In this document: one piece after another, positions 7,578 through 11,282 of the stretch | Layout: each line of letters starts with the position of its first letter | Position numbering within the stretch: the first letter of the stretch is position 1 | Assembly (NCBI GenBank): GCA_003156495.1 | Contig: PMHC01000135.1 | Coordinates: 1-11,282 of the forward strand | Length of the DNA stretch: 11,282 nucleotides | Origin: Acidobacteriaceae bacterium | GTDB lineage: Bacteria > Acidobacteriota > Terriglobia > Terriglobales > Acidobacteriaceae | Reading direction: 5' to 3' | The notes under the pieces: model-generated | Told to the model about the DNA's origin: nothing | Seen by the model: the letters and a program-made list of their open reading frames with translations, nothing else | Databases searched by the model: none | Translations under genes and position numbers: made by a program

Positions 7578-10500
7578 CTAATCGTTCATGGTCAGACGAG
7601 CCCTGGCCCTGGAGCGCAGCCACTGCCGCGTCCAGATGGCGAGCAGGAAGGCCAGGAGGACGACGACGACCGCCGCCAGCCACGGCACCTGCGCCAGCCG
7701 GAACATCAACCACTTCCACCACGGCAAGGTGCCCACGTGATAGACGTTGGAGCCGATGCGGAAGGACTGGAACTGCGTGCCGTGCAACACGGCGACGGTG
7801 CCGGCGATGTCGCTGGACTGCTGCACCTGCATGAAGTTATCCATGAAGGTCTCGAAGACCGAATCGTCTTTGAGGTGAATGGCGACAACGCTGCGGTTGC
7901 CGACCATGTCGAAGGGCGACTCGATGCCCTCGATTATCGCATCGGGGGTACCGCCGGCGATTAGCGCGCCGGATTCGGAGTGATCGTCGGAGCTCAGCTT
8001 CCACCAGGCGTTATGGAGCAGGTGAACAAAGAAGCCCTGCGTGTCTTTGACCTGAATCTGCCCACTGCCGAGCGATACCGGCAGCGAGGAGCTGAGTTTT
8101 TCAAAGCCGGGCTGGTCGTCGCCGGTGCCGATGACCAGAAAGTCCATATGCGCGCCGTCATGCAGAGCTTCAGGCCCGGCGACGGTGACGCGCAGTCCGG
8201 GAAAGCCGGTCTGGCGGCTGAAGTGCCCTGTCAGCGTGATGAAGGTCTCGATCTCGTTGGCGGTAGGCGTGGGCGGCAGCACCACGGTGGTTTCGCTCAG
8301 GTCGGCCACGCGCGTGAACGGGAAGCCGGCGTTGGCGAAGAGCTCCAGGTTAGGCATCGCGGCCCAGTGCGGATAGCCGCGCAAATCGAGATAGGAATCG
8401 CGCAGAATGGCGCCCTGCATGTTGATCGGCGTCGTGTCCTGGCAGCCCTGTTTTTTGAGCAACTGGAAGGTGAAGTCGAAGGAAAACGAGTTGGAAAACG
8501 GGCGCAGATTGACGACCGGAACCGGCATGTCGATCTGCATTTTGCGCGAGGTCTCCTGGCCGGGAATCAGAGGCACCGAGCCGAGAAAGGCGTTGTTGAC
8601 GCGCATCTGCATGCTCGAGATGGGGCCGATAGGCACGGAGTTGTAACGATAGACGACGTGCAGCTTGGTGTTCGGGCCTTCGGTGGCGTAGTAGATGTCG
8701 GGCGGAATGCGGAAGTAGACGCTCAGCGGCGCGGTGCCGTCGCCCTGCATCTGCTCGGCCGAGGCGTAATCCCACAGCGGAATGGTCTGGTCGGTACGGG
8801 CCCAGCGCGGGGCGGCGTCGGGGGCTTGCTTGTCGGGCAGCCGCAGTCCGCCGATTGAAGCGTGCGGACCGTTGAGCATCTCGCTGCGCATCGCCACGGC
8901 CTGAGCGGCCAGCAGCGCCTCGTCGGCGTTGCTGCCGGTCACGATCAAGATTTTGCCGTAAGGATCGTTGGGATTGGTGCGCATGGCCACCGTCGGCCCA
9001 TTGATCGCCGGCAACCCGAGGCCGGCCGGCAGGCTGGCCGGATTTTCCGCCACCAGAATTACATTGCCCTGCGGAATGCTGCCGATCTTGACCGGGAAGC
9101 GCACCGGGCGGTTTTCCGAAATCATGCCGAAGTAGCTGGTGATGACGCCTGCGGCCTGAATCGCCCGATACGAAGGCTGCGAGGGAAAGACGAGCGGCAG
9201 GCTGAGAGGCTGAATGACGGCCGGATCGATGAAGGGATTGGGCAGCAGCTTGAGATCGTCGGCCATGGGCAGTTGATCGCCGCGAATGTCGATGTAGCTG
9301 TTGCGATGGACGCGCGCCCAGAGCGTGGTGTTGGCCGGATCTTCGCAGACCATGGTGTAGTGGCCGATGAACTCAATGGTCAGCGTGTTGTTGTGCACCA
9401 GCAGGTCGGTGGGGATGGCGAACTCGGCCTCGGCCTCGCGGCTGTCGGAGCCGCCGTACTGGCCCGGCGTCGGCTGAATGGTGGCGAAGAGCGTGCCGTT
9501 GAGGATGAGCTTGAGGTGGCTCAACTGCGGAATCAGCGCCGGCGAGAAGGCGTAGAAGACGTGCATTTTGGCCACGCGCGCCACATGCGTCTGCGGCAAC
9601 GTGAAGTAGATATTGTGCTGCCGGTCGATGCTGTGCAGCTCGATCTGCGGCGAACCGGCGTCGGACAGGGTGAAGGAATCGTGATACTGGCCGGGAGCGA
9701 CGGGCGCGTTTTTGTCGATGGCGTAAGTGGCGTTGCGGTCAAGCGCGCCGGCGAAGCCCTGCGGCTGCGCGGCTGCGCGCCCAGCGCCCATGGCCAGAGC
9801 CGCGCCCAAAAGCAAAATCAGGGTCGGGCGGGCAATCGACAACGAAGCCGCTTTGCGCGAGGCACGGCCGCCGCCGAAGAGGCTGAAGAAGGTGGCTTTC
9901 AGGCCATGCATCGAGAGCATGAAAATGCGCGCCAGACTGCCCAGCACGTTGTCGTTTTCGCGCGCTTCGCCCCAGCCCAGCCAGGAGTCGGCGCGGGAGT
10001 AAAGAGCGATGGTCAAAACTTCCTGTTCTGCGATCGAAAGATTTTCAAAGCACACGCGCAACACCGATCCCTCCGAAGAAACAACAGTAGCCGGCAGATC
10101 GATCGTAACCGATGGAATGGGAAACGCCAGCCGAACCTGCGTCCGTGACGCAAGATCGACGGCATCGCTCAGGCGGATGCCGGTTCCGCCGCTCGATATG
10201 TCCATGGTCTCGCCGCTGATCAACTTCCCATCGGGGAGCTTGACCGCGACGGGAGTGACGATTTTGATCCGAACCGAATTGCGCACCTGCCGCAGTTCGT
10301 GCGCGACGGCCGTACAAACGCCCAGAATCACGATATTAAAGCAGCACCACAGCACATTCATCAACACCGTGCCCTGCCGCGTGACGTCCCAGATGAAGAA
10401 GCGCGGAATGGCGACGATGAGACCAGCGAAATTAAACAGCAGCAGGATCAGGAATGGCTGCGCGATTTTCGAGTCAAAAAATGTGCTCTTGACCATGCCG

Positions 10501-11282
10501 CCCTTGGCCGTGACGTTGAACTTGCCCAGCTTGGGGCTGATGAAGGCCAGCAGCGTGGGCAGCAGGATGTAGGGCGAAAGCACGGTTTCGTAAATCTCGT
10601 TCCAGAACGAGTGCCGGTGCTCGCCCTGAATACGCGAGTTGGTGACGTTGGAAAGCGTAAGGTGAGGCAGAGCGAAGGCCAGAATCGCCTGCCAGGCGCC
10701 GGGAATGTTGGTGTGATTCAGCAACAGATAGATCAATGGCGCGGTTAAAAAAATCAGCCGCGGAATGGCGTAAAGAAAGTGGCTCATGGCGTTGAAGTAG
10801 CAGAGCCGCTGCGGCAGCTTGAGGCCGGGGGCGAAGAGCGGATTGTCGGTGCGCAGAATTTGCACCATGCCGCGCGCCCAACGGATGCGCTGCCCGACAT
10901 GCGCCGAAAGCCGTTCGGTGGCCAGACCGGCCGCTTGAGGAATGTTGATGTAGGCCGAGTTCCAGCCGTTGATATGCATGCGCAACGCGGTGTGCGCGTC
11001 TTCGGTGACGGTTTCAGTGGCCACGCCGCCGATGTCGTCCAGCGATTCGCGACGCAGCACGGCGCAGGAGCCGCAGAAAAACGATGCGTTCCAGAAATCG
11101 TTGCCGTCCTGCACGATGCCGTAGAAGAGCTCGCCCTCGTTGGGAATCACCTGGAACTGTTTGAGGTTGCGCTCGAACGGATCGGGGGAATAGAAGTGGT
11201 GCGGGGTTTGCAGCACGCCCAGCTTGGGATCGCGCAAAAACCAGCCCACGGTCATCTGCAAAAAGCTGCGCGTGGGCACGTG
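7578..11282 (-). CDS. bcsAB: Fused cellulose synthase BcsA-BcsB, 5'-truncated by the window edge
   Basis: This inner-membrane enzyme polymerises UDP-glucose into beta-1,4-glucan and hands it to the periplasm. The frame runs through the window edge: the first codon reads His, giving HVPTRSFLQ, which in BcsA directly follows the catalytic DxD, so the N-terminus and first catalytic Asp residues lie outside and the GTG at 11279 is not a start. Counting that His as 1, 1234 residues are visible. They show FFCGS (about 68-72), the TED catalytic base motif (93-95), QRIRW (QxxRW, 131-135), several membrane helices (about 168-330) and the gating-loop motif FNVTAKGG (255-262). A PilZ domain follows with RNSVR (334-338) and DISSGG (361-366), so c-di-GMP activation is expected. 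A hydrophobic stretch ending AAA-Q (about 485-506) introduces BcsB, which has CEDP and GCQD segments and a C-terminal helix (about 1200-1225) before a basic tail. The BcsA-BcsB fusion is known from Komagataeibacter AcsAB. The identification is very secure. Confidence 0.97.
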   Translation of the reverse strand, partial: HVPTRSFLQMTVGWFLRDPKLGVLQTPHHFYSPDPFERNLKQFQVIPNEGELFYGIVQDGNDFWNASFFCGSCAVLRRESLDDIGGVATETVTEDAHTALRMHINGWNSAYINIPQAAGLATERLSAHVGQRIRWARGMVQILRTDNPLFAPGLKLPQRLCYFNAMSHFLYAIPRLIFLTAPLIYLLLNHTNIPGAWQAILAFALPHLTLSNVTNSRIQGEHRHSFWNEIYETVLSPYILLPTLLAFISPKLGKFNVTAKGGMVKSTFFDSKIAQPFLILLLFNFAGLIVAIPRFFIWDVTRQGTVLMNVLWCCFNIVILGVCTAVAHELRQVRNSVRIKIVTPVAVKLPDGKLISGETMDISSGGTGIRLSDAVDLASRTQVRLAFPIPSVTIDLPATVVSSEGSVLRVCFENLSIAEQEVLTIALYSRADSWLGWGEARENDNVLGSLARIFMLSMHGLKATFFSLFGGGRASRKAASLSIARPTLILLLGAALAMGAGRAAAQPQGFAGALDRNATYAIDKNAPVAPGQYHDSFTLSDAGSPQIELHSIDRQHNIYFTLPQTHVARVAKMHVFYAFSPALIPQLSHLKLILNGTLFATIQPTPGQYGGSDSREAEAEFAIPTDLLVHNNTLTIEFIGHYTMVCEDPANTTLWARVHRNSYIDIRGDQLPMADDLKLLPNPFIDPAVIQPLSLPLVFPSQPSYRAIQAAGVITSYFGMISENRPVRFPVKIGSIPQGNVILVAENPASLPAGLGLPAINGPTVAMRTNPNDPYGKILIVTGSNADEALLAAQAVAMRSEMLNGPHASIGGLRLPDKQAPDAAPRWARTDQTIPLWDYASAEQMQGDGTAPLSVYFRIPPDIYYATEGPNTKLHVVYRYNSVPIGPISSMQMRVNNAFLGSVPLIPGQETSRKMQIDMPVPVVNLRPFSNSFSFDFTFQLLKKQGCQDTTPINMQGAILRDSYLDLRGYPHWAAMPNLELFANAGFPFTRVADLSETTVVLPPTPTANEIETFITLTGHFSRQTGFPGLRVTVAGPEALHDGAHMDFLVIGTGDDQPGFEKLSSSLPVSLGSGQIQVKDTQGFFVHLLHNAWWKLSSDDHSESGALIAGGTPDAIIEGIESPFDMVGNRSVVAIHLKDDSVFETFMDNFMQVQQSSDIAGTVAVLHGTQFQSFRIGSNVYHVGTLPWWKWLMFRLAQVPWLAAVVVVLLAFLLAIWTRQWLRSRARARLTMND

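Noticed and set aside
11277..11279. GTG start for the cellulose synthase gene
   Set aside because: The codon before it reads His in the same frame, and HVPTRSFLQ is internal to the BcsA catalytic domain, so the gene starts outside the window.

Overview
The window holds three genes, all on the minus strand, of a bacterial cellulose synthesis and export operon. In transcription order they are a fused bcsA-bcsB (7578-11282, 5' end outside the window), bcsZ (6130-7317) and bcsC (1-6133, last few codons outside the window). No gene on the plus strand is credible; the long plus-strand open frames are antisense shadows of these GC-rich genes. The A-B-Z-C order, the BcsA-BcsB fusion, the GC-rich coding and the intergenic repeat suggest a Gram-negative, outer-membrane-bearing bacterium, most plausibly Acidobacteriota (Terriglobales). 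That taxonomic call is inference, because no marker gene is present.

Layout from high to low coordinates. 7578-11282 encodes the second half of the BcsA glycosyltransferase (TED and QxxRW motifs, gating loop, membrane helices), a PilZ domain with an intact c-di-GMP signature, then an internal signal-peptide-like segment leading into a complete periplasmic BcsB with a C-terminal membrane anchor. 7318-7577 is a non-coding gap with a perfect 11-bp stem-loop and a 139-bp segment bounded by imperfect 21-bp inverted repeats. 6130-7317 encodes the family GH8 cellulase BcsZ. Its stop codon overlaps the bcsC start (ATGA). 1-6133 is one uninterrupted frame of 2044 visible codons for an unusually large BcsC.

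Working together: c-di-GMP binding to PilZ opens the BcsA active site, BcsA polymerises UDP-glucose and passes the glucan across the inner membrane to BcsB, the BcsC TPR superhelix and outer-membrane barrel carry it across the periplasm and out, and BcsZ trims glucan in the periplasm.

The most unusual item is BcsC. It has a first TPR block (about residues 30-905), a linker containing an Arg/Trp-rich patch, a second TPR block that duplicates the end of the first (about 51% identical by hand count over 254 residues), a roughly 310-residue Pro/Gln/Ser-rich linker, and a nearly complete C-terminal barrel. This is a known pathway with an unusual exporter architecture, not a wholly new system.
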